NCBI RefSeq assembly: GCF_030651495.1
Contig: NZ_JAUSFI010000070.1
Location: forward strand, 22,580-86,579
Length of the DNA stretch: 64,000 nucleotides
Source: Undibacterium sp.
GTDB lineage: Bacteria > Pseudomonadota > Gammaproteobacteria > Burkholderiales > Burkholderiaceae_D
Direction of reading: 5' to 3'
Positions 11,474 through 21,854 of the stretch are shown piece after piece. The stretch's first letter is position 1; every line of letters starts with the position of its first letter. The position numbers and the translations under genes are program-made. Below the pieces are notes generated by a model. That model made no database searches, had not been told where the DNA came from, and saw only the letters and a list, made by a program, of their open reading frames with translations.

Positions 11474-12880
11474 ATGGATCATTTCCTCAGTCTGTGTCAG
11501 AACGCAATCGGTACAAATAATGTACTGACGAATGAATTTGATATGCTGCCTTTTGTCACCGACTGGCGTCAACGCGCTATCGGGAAAGCATTTGCGGTCT
11601 TAAAACCAGGTTCCAGTACAGAAGTCGCAGCATTGGTCAAATTATGCGCGCGTTTTTCCGTGAGTATCGTACCCCAAGGTGGCAATACGGGTCTGGTTCT
11701 CGGTAGCATCCCCGATCAAAGTGGCAAGGCAGTAGTACTCTCACTGAAGAGATTAAATTGCATCAGAGATATCGATGTTGCAAATAATACGATGACAGTA
11801 GAAGCTGGTTGCCTGCTGGCGCAAATACAAGAAGCAGCACGGCTAGCAGGGCGACTCTACCCGCTGTCGCTGGCATCAGAAGGCAGTTGCACTATCGGCG
11901 GCAATCTCTCGACCAATGCTGGCGGCACAGCGGTACTGCGTTATGGTAATGCGCGAGAACTCTGCCTTGGCTTGGAAGTCGTTACCGCCGGCGGGGAGAT
12001 CTGGGATGGCTTGCGCGGCCTCAGAAAAGACAATACCGGTTACGATTTACGCGACTTATTCATCGGTGCCGAAGGCACGCTAGGAGTCATCACTGCTGCG
12101 GTGATTAAATTATTTCCGCAACCTAAAGCACAACTCACCGCATTCGCAGCGCTTGCTAGTCCGGATGCTGGCGTCGCCTTGCTTGGGTTGGCGCAACAAC
12201 ATTGCAACGCCATGTTGACAGGCTTCGAACTGATGTCGGATTTTTCCATGCGGCTGGTAAAAAAACATTTCCCGCAATTGCCGCCAGTATTCGGCAAAGC
12301 GTATCCGCACTATGTGTTATTGGAATTATCTGGTCACGACACCGAAGAGTACACAATGGCACAAATGGAAAAAATCTTAAGTGCCGCAATGGAGCAAGGT
12401 CTGGTGCAGGATGCGGTGATCGCCAGTTCAGTCGAGCAGTCTCAAACGCTATGGCAATGGCGCGAACGCATCTCGGCTGCGCAAGCCGCTGAAGGCAAAA
12501 ATATTAAACACGATATCTCCCTGCCTGCCTCGCATATCGCGATATTCATTACAGAAACCGACATGTTATTGCAGCAAGCTTTTCCTGGATGTCGCATGGT
12601 TACCTTTGGCCATCTTGGAGATGGCAATTTGCATTACAACGTTTCCCCCCCAGAAAACACCAGTGATCTGGATTTTATTCAGCAGCAAGAAAGTATCAAC
12701 CGACTTGTGCATGATAGCGTACATCGTTTCCATGGTTCCATTTCAGCCGAACACGGATTGGGCGCGCTGAAAAAAGAGGAGATTTGCCGTTATAAATCTA
12801 GCCTGGAGATCCAGTTAATGCGCTCGATTAAAAACGCATTGGACCCTGATCAATTGATGAATCCCGGTAAAGTCATTTAA
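11474..12880 (+). CDS. FAD-binding oxidoreductase, GlcD/D-2-hydroxyacid dehydrogenase type
   Basis: Flavoprotein of the VAO/PCMH superfamily, 468 residues, related to GlcD, D-lactate and D-2-hydroxyglutarate dehydrogenases. The FAD-binding PCMH domain occupies about 35-215 with VPQGGNTGLVLGS, GNLSTNAGG and GAEGTLGVITA. The C-terminal FAD-linked oxidase domain has FGHLGDGNLHYN with the metal-ligand His residues and AEHGLGALKKEE before the end. A partner Fe-S subunit (GlcF) is not adjacent, which favours a single-subunit D-2-hydroxyacid dehydrogenase. The substrate cannot be decided from sequence. Confidence 0.9.
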   Translation: MDHFLSLCQNAIGTNNVLTNEFDMLPFVTDWRQRAIGKAFAVLKPGSSTEVAALVKLCARFSVSIVPQGGNTGLVLGSIPDQSGKAVVLSLKRLNCIRDIDVANNTMTVEAGCLLAQIQEAARLAGRLYPLSLASEGSCTIGGNLSTNAGGTAVLRYGNARELCLGLEVVTAGGEIWDGLRGLRKDNTGYDLRDLFIGAEGTLGVITAAVIKLFPQPKAQLTAFAALASPDAGVALLGLAQQHCNAMLTGFELMSDFSMRLVKKHFPQLPPVFGKAYPHYVLLELSGHDTEEYTMAQMEKILSAAMEQGLVQDAVIASSVEQSQTLWQWRERISAAQAAEGKNIKHDISLPASHIAIFITETDMLLQQAFPGCRMVTFGHLGDGNLHYNVSPPENTSDLDFIQQQESINRLVHDSVHRFHGSISAEHGLGALKKEEICRYKSSLEIQLMRSIKNALDPDQLMNPGKVI

Positions 12881-12889
12881 ATTACATCC

Positions 12890-13354
12890 ATGAAAACAAT
12901 ACATTGCCAGTCCATTTTTGCAACGGCCCTGATTATTAGCCTCAGTGCAATCTCTTCGGTCGCATTTGCTGAAACATACAAATGCGACCATAACGGCGCA
13001 ATCACTTACAGTCAAACTCCGTGTCCAGACGGCATCGTCATGCCGATCAATATCACGACTGATCAGGTTTCATCAGCCGATTATCAACAAGCCTTAAAAG
13101 ATAATTTGAAAGAAAAAACTGAAGTTAAAAAACTACAGAATCTAAGGCACAAAGAAGATGCAAAATACGCCAGAGAAATAATGGCGATTTCGGCTAAAAA
13201 TGAACGGCAAAAAGAAAAATGTGATGCGCTGCAAACGAAGGTGAAATGGGCAAAGGAGGACCTTTCAAATGCGCATCCAAAAGCAGAATCAAAAGCCCGA
13301 TTTAAACATAAAAGAGCCACCGAGAAGGCAGCTCTTTCTTGCAAAACACGATGA
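12890..13354 (+). CDS. DUF4124 domain-containing secreted protein
   Basis: 154-residue exported protein. A Sec signal peptide (about 1-26, with hydrophobic core and VAFA cleavage box) precedes a short DUF4124 domain (ETYKCDHNGAITYSQTPCPDG), whose two cysteines may pair in the periplasm. The rest is Lys/Glu/Ala-rich and likely a helical coiled coil, with three more cysteines at about 110 and near the C-terminus. DUF4124 proteins are frequent in beta- and gammaproteobacteria and have no assigned function. It is convergent with the chemoreceptor gene, 22 bases apart, with no obvious terminator between them. Confidence 0.8.
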   Translation: MKTIHCQSIFATALIISLSAISSVAFAETYKCDHNGAITYSQTPCPDGIVMPINITTDQVSSADYQQALKDNLKEKTEVKKLQNLRHKEDAKYAREIMAISAKNERQKEKCDALQTKVKWAKEDLSNAHPKAESKARFKHKRATEKAALSCKTR

Positions 13355-13376
13355 GTAACTTGTTTACAAAAACTTC

Positions 13377-15122
13377 TTAAAACTCCGCCCAATCATCCCG
13401 TGATTCGCTGCCAACTTTACTTTTGTCGACTCTTGACGCCGACTTAGCTGCCAGTCTTGGAACTGCTGATTTAATGGCTTTTTTACTGCCATTATAATTT
13501 GCACTTCTTTGTTCCATATTATTACTGCGGCTCTCAACTTTTTTCACCATGACAATGTTGGTATCTACATTTTCTGTATTCATTTTAAATATGTTAACCG
13601 TTTGCGCCAAAGCAATCGCCTCCTCTTCCATGCTCTCCGCAGCCGCAGCCGCCTCTTCCACTAAGGCTGCATTTTGTTGCGTTAACTCATCCATCTGAGT
13701 AATCGCCATATTGACTTGCTCTATCCCTAGACTTTGTTCCTGACTCGCAGCTGTAATTTCACTCATGATGTCAGCCACATGCTGGACGCTAGAAACAATT
13801 TCATCCATCGTTTTACCTGCTTCATCCACCAACTTACCGCCTTGATCTACCTTGTCGACCGAATCCCCGATAAGTATTTTGATTTCTTTGGCAGCGCTTG
13901 CACTACGTTGTGCCAGATTGCGTACTTCAGCGGCCACTACCGCAAAACCACGCCCTTGTTCACCTGCCCTGGCAGCTTCTACAGCGGCATTCAGCGCCAA
14001 TATATTGGTCTGAAAGGCGATTCCGTCAATGACACTTATAATATCGACAATCTTACGCGAGCTTTCTTTGATGGAGCCCATGGTAACGACTACCTGTCCA
14101 ACAACGGCACCACCTTTGATTGCTACTCCGGTAGCTGACACTACGAGCTGATTCGCTTGTCTGGCATTATCTGCATTTTGTTTAACCGTCGACGTGAGCT
14201 CCTCCATTGAACTAGCCGTCTCTTCCAGTGAACTCGCTTGTGATTCTGTACGACTCGACAAATCAGCATTACCCGACGCTATCTCACGCGATGCCACGGT
14301 GATTATTTCCGTACCTTGTTTGATTTTAGTGACTGTATTCAACAAATTTTCTTGCATTTGTTTTAGCGACTGCAATAACGCACCTACTTCATCTTGGGAT
14401 TTCACAATTATTTCATGTGTTAAATCACCACTTGCAATATAGTCGGCAACAATGCCGGCGTTTTTAATCGGAACAGAAATGGTACGAGTGATTACCCAAG
14501 CCGCAAACGCCCCCAAACCCAAAATCAATACACCGATAACGATCATTCCAGTCATCGTGGCCCGGTAATTTTGCTGCGACTCATCATAGGTAACTTTCAT
14601 TGCCTCATACTGTTGTTGCGCCAACTCAGTTAAGGCTACCATCCATTTTTCATGTGGCCCATTAAAATCGGTTTGCAACAAAGATCCAGCATCAAAATAA
14701 TTTCCATCTGCCACAAATGTCTTGATTTTACTGGTAACGATTAACACAGCCAGCTTTTGCTCCGTCGCTTTATTGAGAGTGCTTTGCCCCTGAGTGCCAT
14801 TTATTAGTTTTTTTGCCAGGCTCTCCGATTTGCTATAACTATCCAATGTCAGAGCGAGTTTTTTAATTTCTCTTTCAGCGTCAGCCACATCGGTCGGTGC
14901 CGTCATCTTACGCAACACCAGCGCAAGCGCACGCCCCTGCTCTCGCATCTCTGTCGCAGCGTTCAAACTCGCAACCTTGTTATTGAAAATATAGTCTGTG
15001 GAGTTTTGTAACTGGCTCATCCGAAATAAACCCATTACTAATAATACAGTTGCAAATAGCAAAACAAGACCAAATCCCAAAGCAAGACGAGTGCCAATTT
15101 TTAGGTTTGCGAGCTGATTCAT
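13377..15122 (-). CDS. Methyl-accepting chemotaxis protein with CheR-docking tail
   Basis: Transmembrane chemoreceptor of about 581 residues from the start chosen at 15122 ([10 protein letters not shown]), which has an AAAGGG ribosome-binding site; the frame continues 13 codons upstream. TM1 lies at about 12-32, a four-helix-bundle-like ligand domain at about 33-190, TM2 at about 195-215, then HAMP and the signalling domain. The conserved tip [20 protein letters not shown] is intact, as are the [10 protein letters not shown] methylation helices. The last residues end in DWAEF, matching the xWxxF CheR/CheB tether. The ligand is unknown. No che genes are near. Confidence 0.93.
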   Translation of the reverse strand: MNQLANLKIGTRLALGFGLVLLFATVLLVMGLFRMSQLQNSTDYIFNNKVASLNAATEMREQGRALALVLRKMTAPTDVADAEREIKKLALTLDSYSKSESLAKKLINGTQGQSTLNKATEQKLAVLIVTSKIKTFVADGNYFDAGSLLQTDFNGPHEKWMVALTELAQQQYEAMKVTYDESQQNYRATMTGMIVIGVLILGLGAFAAWVITRTISVPIKNAGIVADYIASGDLTHEIIVKSQDEVGALLQSLKQMQENLLNTVTKIKQGTEIITVASREIASGNADLSSRTESQASSLEETASSMEELTSTVKQNADNARQANQLVVSATGVAIKGGAVVGQVVVTMGSIKESSRKIVDIISVIDGIAFQTNILALNAAVEAARAGEQGRGFAVVAAEVRNLAQRSASAAKEIKILIGDSVDKVDQGGKLVDEAGKTMDEIVSSVQHVADIMSEITAASQEQSLGIEQVNMAITQMDELTQQNAALVEEAAAAAESMEEEAIALAQTVNIFKMNTENVDTNIVMVKKVESRSNNMEQRSANYNGSKKAIKSAVPRLAAKSASRVDKSKVGSESRDDWAEF

Positions 15123-15335
15123 AAGACCCTTTACCGAAATATCCATCAAAAAAAATACCATTAAGCAACTCTACATCAGGACGAAACTTCAACGTAGCGA
15201 TATCAAACATAATGAGCCATTTTTTTTAATTTCACCAAAATAACAAGTAAATCATCAATGAAATTGTCTCTTTTAAAAAACAAAAAAAAATCTTCGATCA
15301 AGATAATCGAAGATTAAAGTTATTAGATGAAAAAG

Positions 15336-15409
<74 letters not shown>

Positions 15410-15573
15410 ATAGATGTTTTTTAGAGTTGCAATACGCCAATAAGCGCACTCCATGAATTTATGATCCAAATTTTTTAAGGCTAGGATCAATTCAACTGAG
15501 CGGACGATAAGCGTTAGATTACAAGCTGTCTCGTCTTGTATATTGCGTAAAAAACCGAAGGCTGAATAGTACA

Positions 15574-15617
15574 TGGTATCCGCAGCATATTCAAGAACGT
15601 ATACGTTGCGGATACCA
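15574..15617. repeat. Inverted repeat just downstream of glmM
   Basis: TGGTATCCGCA (15574-15584) is a perfect 11-bp complement of TGCGGATACCA (15607-15617), extended by a GT wobble and one more pair, around an AT-rich loop. It starts 5 bases after the glmM stop. No U-tract follows on the minus strand, so it may be a 3' stabilising hairpin or a weak terminator. Confidence 0.55.
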
Positions 15618-15621
15618 AATA

Positions 15622-16971
15622 TCATGTCGTTTTAGGAAAAATGCAGTCAGCAAGACGCCGCGCAAGCGCATTTGCTACGCTTGCATCGAATGCTTCCACC
15701 ATGACCCGGATGAGTGGTTCTGTGCCCGAGGCGCGAATGAGAACACGCCCCTTGTTTGCGAGCTCGACCTCCACAAGACGTTTCTCTGCTAAAAGAATCT
15801 CGTTTTTTTGCCAATCAAAGCCAGATGGAACCTTGACATTAATTAAGACTTGAGGAAACAAAGTTAATTGTTCAAAACATTGATCCAGTCTCTTGCCATT
15901 ACGACGCAAAGCAGAGAGAACCTGCAAGGCCGATACGATGCCGTCACCAGTTGTATGTTTGTCCAAGCAGAGCAAGTGACCCGACCCTTCTCCACCCAAC
16001 AGCCAACCGTGTTCACGCATTAGCTCAAGAACGTGACGATCACCTACCTTGGCCCTAACAAATCTGACACCAAGCTCCTTGAACGCCAATTCAACTGCCA
16101 TATTGGTCATCAGGGTTCCGACTACGCCTGCGACCTCCCCAATTGCCAGCCTGTCGATCACCATCAAATACAGGAGTTGATCACCATCATAAACTTTGCC
16201 ATTTTTATCAACCATCAATAGTCGATCGGCATCACCATCCAACGCGATGCCTAAATCTGCATGGTTTGCTCTTACTGCAAGCGCCAATGCATCAGGTGAG
16301 GTAGCACCAACGTTATCATTGATATTAAAACCATTGGGTTGATTCCCAATAGAGATCACCTCAGCACCCAACTCATGGAACACATGCGGCGCAATATCAT
16401 AAGCTGCACCATGAGCACAATCAACGACAATTTTTAGGCCACGTAAATCTAACTCGTTGGGATAAGTGGCTTTACAAAATTCAATATAACGACCATTTGC
16501 ATCGCGCAAACGATGTGCTTTCCCAAGCAAATCAGAGCTCACACATTGCATTTCATTCTCTAATTCTGCCTCAATCGCAAGTTCTACTGCATCCGGAAGT
16601 TTGGTGCCTTGAGCTGAAAAAAATTTAATACCATTATCGTCGTAAGGATTATGGGAGGCTGAAATCACGACCCCGGCCGACAAGCGCAAAGCTCTGGTAA
16701 GGTAAGCAACAGCAGGTGTAGGCATCGGACCTGCCAGCATCACATCAACGCCAGCCGCAGCAAAACCTGCTTCTAATGAAGCTTCCAGCATATAACCAGA
16801 GACTCTCGTATCTTTTCCTATTAGGACGGTCGGTTTACTTCCCCCATGGACATCTGCTTGTGCCAGAACTTTGCCTGCGGCATAGCCTAATCGCATCACA
16901 AAATCAGGCGTAATCGGATAAACGCCAACACGGCCACGAATGCCATCGGTTCCAAAATATTTTTTAGTCAT
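15622..16971 (-). CDS. glmM: Phosphoglucosamine mutase
   Basis: Interconverts glucosamine-6-phosphate and glucosamine-1-phosphate on the way to UDP-GlcNAc for peptidoglycan and lipopolysaccharide. The 449 residues cover all four alpha-D-phosphohexomutase domains: N-terminal FGTDGIRG, the phosphoserine loop SASHNP with the catalytic Ser at about 106, the metal-binding DGDADR at about 250 and the C-terminal [15 protein letters not shown]. An AGGA ribosome site precedes the ATG. folP lies 17 bases upstream in the same direction, the common folP-glmM pairing. Confidence 0.97.
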   Translation of the reverse strand: MTKKYFGTDGIRGRVGVYPITPDFVMRLGYAAGKVLAQADVHGGSKPTVLIGKDTRVSGYMLEASLEAGFAAAGVDVMLAGPMPTPAVAYLTRALRLSAGVVISASHNPYDDNGIKFFSAQGTKLPDAVELAIEAELENEMQCVSSDLLGKAHRLRDANGRYIEFCKATYPNELDLRGLKIVVDCAHGAAYDIAPHVFHELGAEVISIGNQPNGFNINDNVGATSPDALALAVRANHADLGIALDGDADRLLMVDKNGKVYDGDQLLYLMVIDRLAIGEVAGVVGTLMTNMAVELAFKELGVRFVRAKVGDRHVLELMREHGWLLGGEGSGHLLCLDKHTTGDGIVSALQVLSALRRNGKRLDQCFEQLTLFPQVLINVKVPSGFDWQKNEILLAEKRLVEVELANKGRVLIRASGTEPLIRVMVEAFDASVANALARRLADCIFPKTT

Positions 16972-16988
16972 TATTATTCCTGATTAAA

Positions 16989-17831
16989 TCAAATCGACAA
17001 TGCTTGCCATACCTTGATGCCATCTACCGTTTCTGCAACATCGTGTACCCGCAATATCTTTGCGCCTTGCGACAAGGCGACAAGTGCAGCGGCCAGACTA
17101 CCGGCCATACGCTGCTCAACCGGCCTACCGGTAATCTCACCTATCATGGATTTGCGCGATACACCAACCAGCAAAGGTACACCAGTCTCATTCTGATACT
17201 GGCGAATATTTCTCATTAAGGAAATATTATGCTTCAAAGTCTTACCGAAACCAAAGCCTGGATCGACGCATATTCGTTCTCTTGCGACTCCTGCCAACTC
17301 AAGCTCTGACAATCGTTGCCGTACAAAATTTAAGATCTCGACATTCACATTTTCATATTGCGGCTTCAATTGCATGTCAGAAGGCTTATTTTGCATATGC
17401 ATGATGCATAATCCAACATCACTTTCTGCCACAACATTCCTTGCTTCTACAGTGCGGAAGCCTTGAATATCATTAATCATATCGGCTCCCGCCAATATCG
17501 ACTCACGCATGACTTCTGGTTTGTATGTATCAATAGACAAAGGCTTACCGCAATCACGCAGTGCATAAATCAATGGTACGATACGCCGCAATTCCTCTTC
17601 CAGAGGTACAGTTATAGCACCAGGTCGGCTAGATTCGCCACCTATGTCGATAATATCTACACCATCCCGTATCATTTGCTCTGCATGCGAAATCGCGCTA
17701 TCCAAGGTCTGAAACTGGCCGCCATCAGAAAACGAATCAGGAGTAACGTTTAGAATCCCCATGACAAGTGGCTTGTATTGCTCCCCGACCATAGGAAATC
17801 TGTATCTGCCACATTCAAAATATTTATTCAT
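16989..17831 (-). CDS. folP: Dihydropteroate synthase
   Basis: Joins p-aminobenzoate to 6-hydroxymethyl-dihydropterin diphosphate in folate synthesis; the sulfonamide target. The TIM-barrel protein of 280 residues has the signatures MGILNVTPDSFSDGG (about 23-37) and DIGGESSRPGA (about 62-72), then DPGFGFGKT and the late GVSRKSMIG. The ATG at 17831 lies only five bases after a terminator-like hairpin plus U7, and no Shine-Dalgarno sequence is visible, an unusual initiation context. It precedes glmM by 17 bases. Confidence 0.96.
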   Translation of the reverse strand: MNKYFECGRYRFPMVGEQYKPLVMGILNVTPDSFSDGGQFQTLDSAISHAEQMIRDGVDIIDIGGESSRPGAITVPLEEELRRIVPLIYALRDCGKPLSIDTYKPEVMRESILAGADMINDIQGFRTVEARNVVAESDVGLCIMHMQNKPSDMQLKPQYENVNVEILNFVRQRLSELELAGVARERICVDPGFGFGKTLKHNISLMRNIRQYQNETGVPLLVGVSRKSMIGEITGRPVEQRMAGSLAAALVALSQGAKILRVHDVAETVDGIKVWQALSI

Positions 17832-17835
17832 GGAT

Positions 17836-17868
17836 AAAAAAATAAGGGCAAGGACTAATCCTCACCCT
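17836..17868 (-). terminator. Intrinsic terminator/attenuator between ftsH and folP
   Basis: On the minus strand a 10-bp stem (17859-17868 with 17845-17854, two GU wobbles) with a 4-base loop is followed by UUAUUUUUUU ending at 17836. The folP ATG begins 5 bases later. It should terminate the ftsH transcript at least partly, so folP depends on readthrough or on an upstream internal promoter. Confidence 0.75.
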
Positions 17869-17911
17869 ATTTAATAAATTAACAAATCAGAAAATTAAAT
17901 CTTGAAAACTC

Positions 17912-19801
17912 TCACGCTGGTGCGGTAGCTGTCGGCGAAACACCACCAGAAGTACTATCAGATGATGACTTTCGAGCCGTCTGCCCTGACTTTGGTGGAC
18001 GAGGGTCAATCCCATTCATTATGTCATTAATTTGATCAGCATCAATAGTCTCCCAATCCAACAAGGCCTTGGTCATAGCCTCTACCTTGTCGCGATTATG
18101 CTCCAACAGTTGACGTGAGATGGCATACTGGGCATCTAAAATTGACCGGATTTCAGCATCGACTTTTTGTTGAGTCGCTTCAGAAATAGTCTTAGCTGAA
18201 GCGCCAAAATAACCTTCTTGCTGATTATCTTCGTACACCATTACACCTAAGCTATCCGACATACCAAAACGTGTGACCATGGATCTAGCCAATTTAGTCG
18301 CACGGGAAAAGTCATTCGATGCACCGGTAGACATTTGTCCGACGAACAACTCTTCAGCAATGCGGCCACCAAAAAGTATCGCAATTTCTTCCAGCATTTT
18401 ATCTTTGTAACCACTAATCTGGTCATGTTCAGGCAACTGCCAAGTTAACCCTAATGCATTACCACGCGGCATAATAGTTACCTTATGCACCGGATCAGCC
18501 TTAGGCATTAATTTAGCGACCACAGCATGACCAGATTCATGGTAGGCAGTATTGCGGCGCTCGTCTTCACGCATGACCATAGATTTGCGCTCAGGTCCCA
18601 TATAAATTTTGTCTTTGGCATCTTCAAAATCTTGCATTTCAACCAAACGCTTATTACGGCGAGCCGCAAACAAGGCAGATTCGTTGACCAAGTTGGCTAA
18701 ATCAGCACCAGAAAATCCAGGCGTCCCACGTGCCAAAATATCTGCCTTCACATCGGGAGCAATCGGCACCTTGCGCATATGCACATTCAAGATCTGTTCA
18801 CGACCACGAATATCTGGCAATCCAACTGTTACTTGGCGATCAAAACGGCCAGGGCGCAACAAGGCTTTATCAAGCACATCGGCACGATTGGTTGCCGCAA
18901 CCACGATGACGCCTGAATTTGGCTCGAAACCATCCATTTCGACTAACATTTGATTCAGCGTTTGCTCGCGCTCATCGTTACCCCCGCCCATACCGGCACC
19001 GCGATGACGACCTACCGCATCAATTTCATCGATAAAAATGATACAAGGAGCATGTTTTTTTGCATTTTCAAACATATCCCGCACACGAGATGCGCCGACA
19101 CCAACAAACATTTCAACAAAATCTGAACCAGCGATGGTGAAAAATGGCACTTTAGCCTCACCCGCAATGGCACGCGCCAATAAGGTTTTACCTGTACCAG
19201 GAGGTCCCACCATTAACACACCGCGAGGAATACGGCCGCCAAGTTTCTGAAATTTAGTTGGATCACGCAAAAACTCAACTATCTCAGTTACCTCTTCCTT
19301 AGCTTCATCGCAACCAGCAACATCGGCAAAAGTAACATTATTATTGGTGTCGTCCAGCATACGTGCTTTAGATTTACCGAAAGAGAATGCACCGCCCTTG
19401 CCTCCTCCTTGCATTTGACGCATGAAGAACACCCAGACACCAATCAGCAACAACATCGGGAACCAAGAAATAAATACTTGCGACAGGAAAGACTGTTCTT
19501 CCGGTGGTTTATTGTCAAATTTAATACCGTTATTGACTAAATCGCCAACCAGACCACGATCGAAAATAGTTAACTGCGATCTGATTTTTTTACCGTCAAG
19601 CGTAGTGGCTACCACCGTACGATTCGCATCATCGATTGTTGCTTCCTTAATATGTTTGGATTTCACCTCATCCAAAAATTCGGAATATGGCATAGAAGCA
19701 GCACCAGAACTAATACCCCTGCCATCGAATTGTTTAAAGACCATAAAAAGCACCAGGGCAATAACGACCCAAATGGCGGCTTTAGAAAACATATTGTTCA
19801 C
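17912..19801 (-). CDS. ftsH: ATP-dependent zinc metalloprotease FtsH
   Basis: Membrane-anchored hexameric AAA+ protease that degrades damaged membrane proteins and regulators such as LpxC and sigma-32. It starts with GTG at 19801 behind a clear AAGGAG site and is 629 residues long. TM segments lie at about 6-24 and 103-122, with a periplasmic domain between. The AAA module has GPPGTGKT (about 200) and [13 protein letters not shown], with the second region of homology GRFDRQ. The zinc site HESGH lies near 420. The Gly/Ser/Ala-rich C-terminus is divergent as usual. It is adjacent to rlmE, the classical rlmE-ftsH order. Confidence 0.98.
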   Translation of the reverse strand: MNNMFSKAAIWVVIALVLFMVFKQFDGRGISSGAASMPYSEFLDEVKSKHIKEATIDDANRTVVATTLDGKKIRSQLTIFDRGLVGDLVNNGIKFDNKPPEEQSFLSQVFISWFPMLLLIGVWVFFMRQMQGGGKGGAFSFGKSKARMLDDTNNNVTFADVAGCDEAKEEVTEIVEFLRDPTKFQKLGGRIPRGVLMVGPPGTGKTLLARAIAGEAKVPFFTIAGSDFVEMFVGVGASRVRDMFENAKKHAPCIIFIDEIDAVGRHRGAGMGGGNDEREQTLNQMLVEMDGFEPNSGVIVVAATNRADVLDKALLRPGRFDRQVTVGLPDIRGREQILNVHMRKVPIAPDVKADILARGTPGFSGADLANLVNESALFAARRNKRLVEMQDFEDAKDKIYMGPERKSMVMREDERRNTAYHESGHAVVAKLMPKADPVHKVTIMPRGNALGLTWQLPEHDQISGYKDKMLEEIAILFGGRIAEELFVGQMSTGASNDFSRATKLARSMVTRFGMSDSLGVMVYEDNQQEGYFGASAKTISEATQQKVDAEIRSILDAQYAISRQLLEHNRDKVEAMTKALLDWETIDADQINDIMNGIDPRPPKSGQTARKSSSDSTSGGVSPTATAPA

Positions 19802-19938
19802 GAGAACTCCTTGGACGCACGTTAAACGTACGAAATGCCTTGCATACGTAGATATTCATTCTACCCGTATTGGATAGAGCTTGCTACACAAGATATATTG
19901 ACGACAGTGATGATTATCAAGAGCAAAAAGACTTATTT

Positions 19939-20577
19939 TTAATTTTTCAAGCATTTTCCAAGCAAAAATATCTCAGATGACTTGTCTTTGCTTGCTTTGG
20001 GCTTCTTGTTGATTACCGTTTTAAACTCATTTTTAAACATTTCAACAATCGAATTATAACTGGGGCCATGAAAACACTTCACCAATAAAGCGCCGCTTGG
20101 TTTCAGGTGCGCCTTAGCAAAAGTAACTGCCAACTCAATGATGAGCTCAATCCTAGCAGCATCCACGTGTGAGTTGCCAGATAGATTTGGAGCTATATCT
20201 GATAAAACAAGGTCAACCTTTCGGCCTCTCAATTGCGCCTCAAGTTGTTCGAGCACACTTTCTTCTCGAAAGTCTCCTTGTATGAAGTGTACATCTGCAA
20301 TTGGATCCATCATTAGTAAATCTAGTGCGAATATCTCGCCGAGAATACCTCCGCCTTCTTTTCCTGCTAACTTAGCTCTTGCGTATTGCGACCAGCTACC
20401 TGGCGTCGCCCCAAGATCGACAATAATTTGCCCTGGTTTGATTAATTTTTCAGCCTCATCGATTTCCTTTAGCTTGTAAACAGCACGGGCACGATAGCCT
20501 TCTTTTTGTGCTAATTTCACATAAGGATCATTTATGTGATCATGCACCCAATTTTGATTGAATTTATTCTTGGCCAT
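19939..20577 (-). CDS. rlmE: 23S rRNA (uridine-2552-2'-O)-methyltransferase
   Basis: SAM-dependent heat-shock methylase that modifies U2552 in the A loop of 23S rRNA during late 50S assembly. The 212 residues match the RlmE/FtsJ length. Motif I is [14 protein letters not shown] (about 49-62). The K-D-K-E catalytic set is visible as Lys in the YKLKEID region, Asp in [10 protein letters not shown], Lys in LLVKCFHG and Glu near the end. It is divergent from yhbY with a 32-base gap and precedes ftsH. Confidence 0.97.
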   Translation of the reverse strand: MAKNKFNQNWVHDHINDPYVKLAQKEGYRARAVYKLKEIDEAEKLIKPGQIIVDLGATPGSWSQYARAKLAGKEGGGILGEIFALDLLMMDPIADVHFIQGDFREESVLEQLEAQLRGRKVDLVLSDIAPNLSGNSHVDAARIELIIELAVTFAKAHLKPSGALLVKCFHGPSYNSIVEMFKNEFKTVINKKPKASKDKSSEIFLLGKCLKN

Positions 20578-20609
20578 TGGCGTAAAATACTGCTTTTAAA
20601 GGAATTTAT

Positions 20610-21086
20610 ATGTCAAAACTCACGCCCGTAGAGCGTAGCGAATTGCGCTCTGAAGCTCATGCACTCAAACCCATCGTACTTATCGGTGAAGCTGGTCTTT
20701 CACCCGCCGTCATGAAAGAAATCGACGCAGGATTGAATTCGCACGGCTTAATCAAGGTACGTGTCTTTGGCGACGATCGTGAAGCCCGTATTGCTATGTA
20801 CGATACCATTTGTAGCTCGTTAGATGCAGCTCCAATACAGCACATAGGTAAATTATTAGTAATTTACCGCCCTAAACTAGAGGGCGAAAAAGAAACCAAA
20901 CTGGTAAAAAGGGGGAAAGGTCTGCGCGAAGTCACTATCGTCAAACCTAGTCCAAGTGGAACCAAGAAGCCTTCTGTTTCGAAAGTCATGGTTAAAGGAA
21001 ATGAACGCGTTACCCAAGGCGGCAATATCAAAAGAGCAAAACCTCGCCAGAGCAGTGCAAAAAAATCAGCTCTTGGTAATGCTTAA
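20610..21086 (+). CDS. yhbY: YhbY/CRS1-domain ribosome-assembly RNA-binding protein
   Basis: The CRM domain (about 1-97) shows the family pattern: LTPVERSELRSEAHALKPIVLIGEAGLS split over the first 30 residues, the GLI/KVR strand and FGDDREAR. YhbY binds pre-50S particles. The protein is 158 residues, about 60 longer than E. coli YhbY. The extra C-terminal tail is strongly basic (many Lys, Arg and Ser) and probably disordered, perhaps adding RNA affinity. An AAAGGAA site precedes the ATG. The gap to the divergent rlmE is 32 bases, so the promoters must overlap. Confidence 0.92.
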   Translation: MSKLTPVERSELRSEAHALKPIVLIGEAGLSPAVMKEIDAGLNSHGLIKVRVFGDDREARIAMYDTICSSLDAAPIQHIGKLLVIYRPKLEGEKETKLVKRGKGLREVTIVKPSPSGTKKPSVSKVMVKGNERVTQGGNIKRAKPRQSSAKKSALGNA

Positions 21087-21106
21087 CGACTTTATAATGA
21101 TGCATT

Positions 21107-21138
21107 AAAGGGGATGCACTAGCGTGCCCCCCCCCTTT
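21107..21138. terminator. Bidirectional hairpin between yhbY and greA
   Basis: AAAGGGG and GCAC (21107-21119) pair with GTGC and the C-run plus TTT (21124-21138) around TAGC, with a 2-base bulge. It sits in the 58-base gap between the convergent yhbY and greA stops and could end both transcripts. Confidence 0.6.
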
Positions 21139-21144
21139 GACAAT

Positions 21145-21621
21145 TCAAATATAAAAGACGTCAAGCACTTCATACTCACGTACGCCAGCAGGTGCCTGTA
21201 CCCCAACTATATCCCCAGCATATTTACCAATTAGCGCTCGGGCTATTGGTGAAGTAATAGACACTTTGCGCTCCTTGATATCGGCTTCATCTTCACCAAC
21301 AATCTGGTAACTGACTTTTTGCGACGTTTCCAGATCCTCAAGGTGAACCGTAGCACCAAATACGACCCGGCCTTCAGCATCAAGAGTTAGCGGATCAATA
21401 ATTTGCGCGGCACTCAGTTTTCCATCCAGATCGGCAATACGCCCCTCGATAAAACTCTGACGCTCCTTGGCAGCATCATATTCCGCATTTTCAGATAAAT
21501 CACCTTGCGCCCTAGCTTCCGCAATGGCACTAATGACTTCTGGTCGTTCTTTCGTTTTGAGTCGATGTAATTCCTGCTTGAGCAATTCTGCTCCGAACTT
21601 GGTTAGAGGTACTGTACTCAT
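21145..21621 (-). CDS. greA: Transcription elongation factor GreA
   Basis: Rescues backtracked RNA polymerase by stimulating cleavage of the nascent RNA through the secondary channel. The 158-residue length is standard. The N-terminal coiled coil (about 10-75) has the tip acidic pair in [13 protein letters not shown], and the C-terminal FKBP-like domain has the [18 protein letters not shown] motif. It lies downstream of carB on the same strand, as in other Burkholderiales, separated by 233 bases. Confidence 0.97.
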   Translation of the reverse strand: MSTVPLTKFGAELLKQELHRLKTKERPEVISAIAEARAQGDLSENAEYDAAKERQSFIEGRIADLDGKLSAAQIIDPLTLDAEGRVVFGATVHLEDLETSQKVSYQIVGEDEADIKERKVSITSPIARALIGKYAGDIVGVQAPAGVREYEVLDVFYI

Positions 21622-21745
21622 ATCTTTAACTTAAAAATGGGGTTAGCCGTAATCTAAAAATCTAACAAAAAATTCCCACTACACGAACGTGTCGTAAAAA
21701 TATTTGATGCCAAATTCCATTTAGATATCATCAGAATTTTTTTAT

Positions 21746-21779
21746 TTATTGGCTTACGTTGACAACAATAAGCCAATAA
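21746..21779. repeat. Hairpin in the carB-greA gap
   Basis: An 11-bp perfect inverted repeat (21746-21756 with 21769-21779, loop of 12) lies about 75 bases after the carB stop. On the minus strand it is followed by A-rich, not U-rich, sequence, so termination would not be of the classical intrinsic type. Confidence 0.5.
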
Positions 21780-21854
21780 AAATACAGAGGCCACATGAAC
21801 CCCAGCAGAGCTGATGTTACCTGTGACCTCTATCTCAAAACTTAATTTATATGC

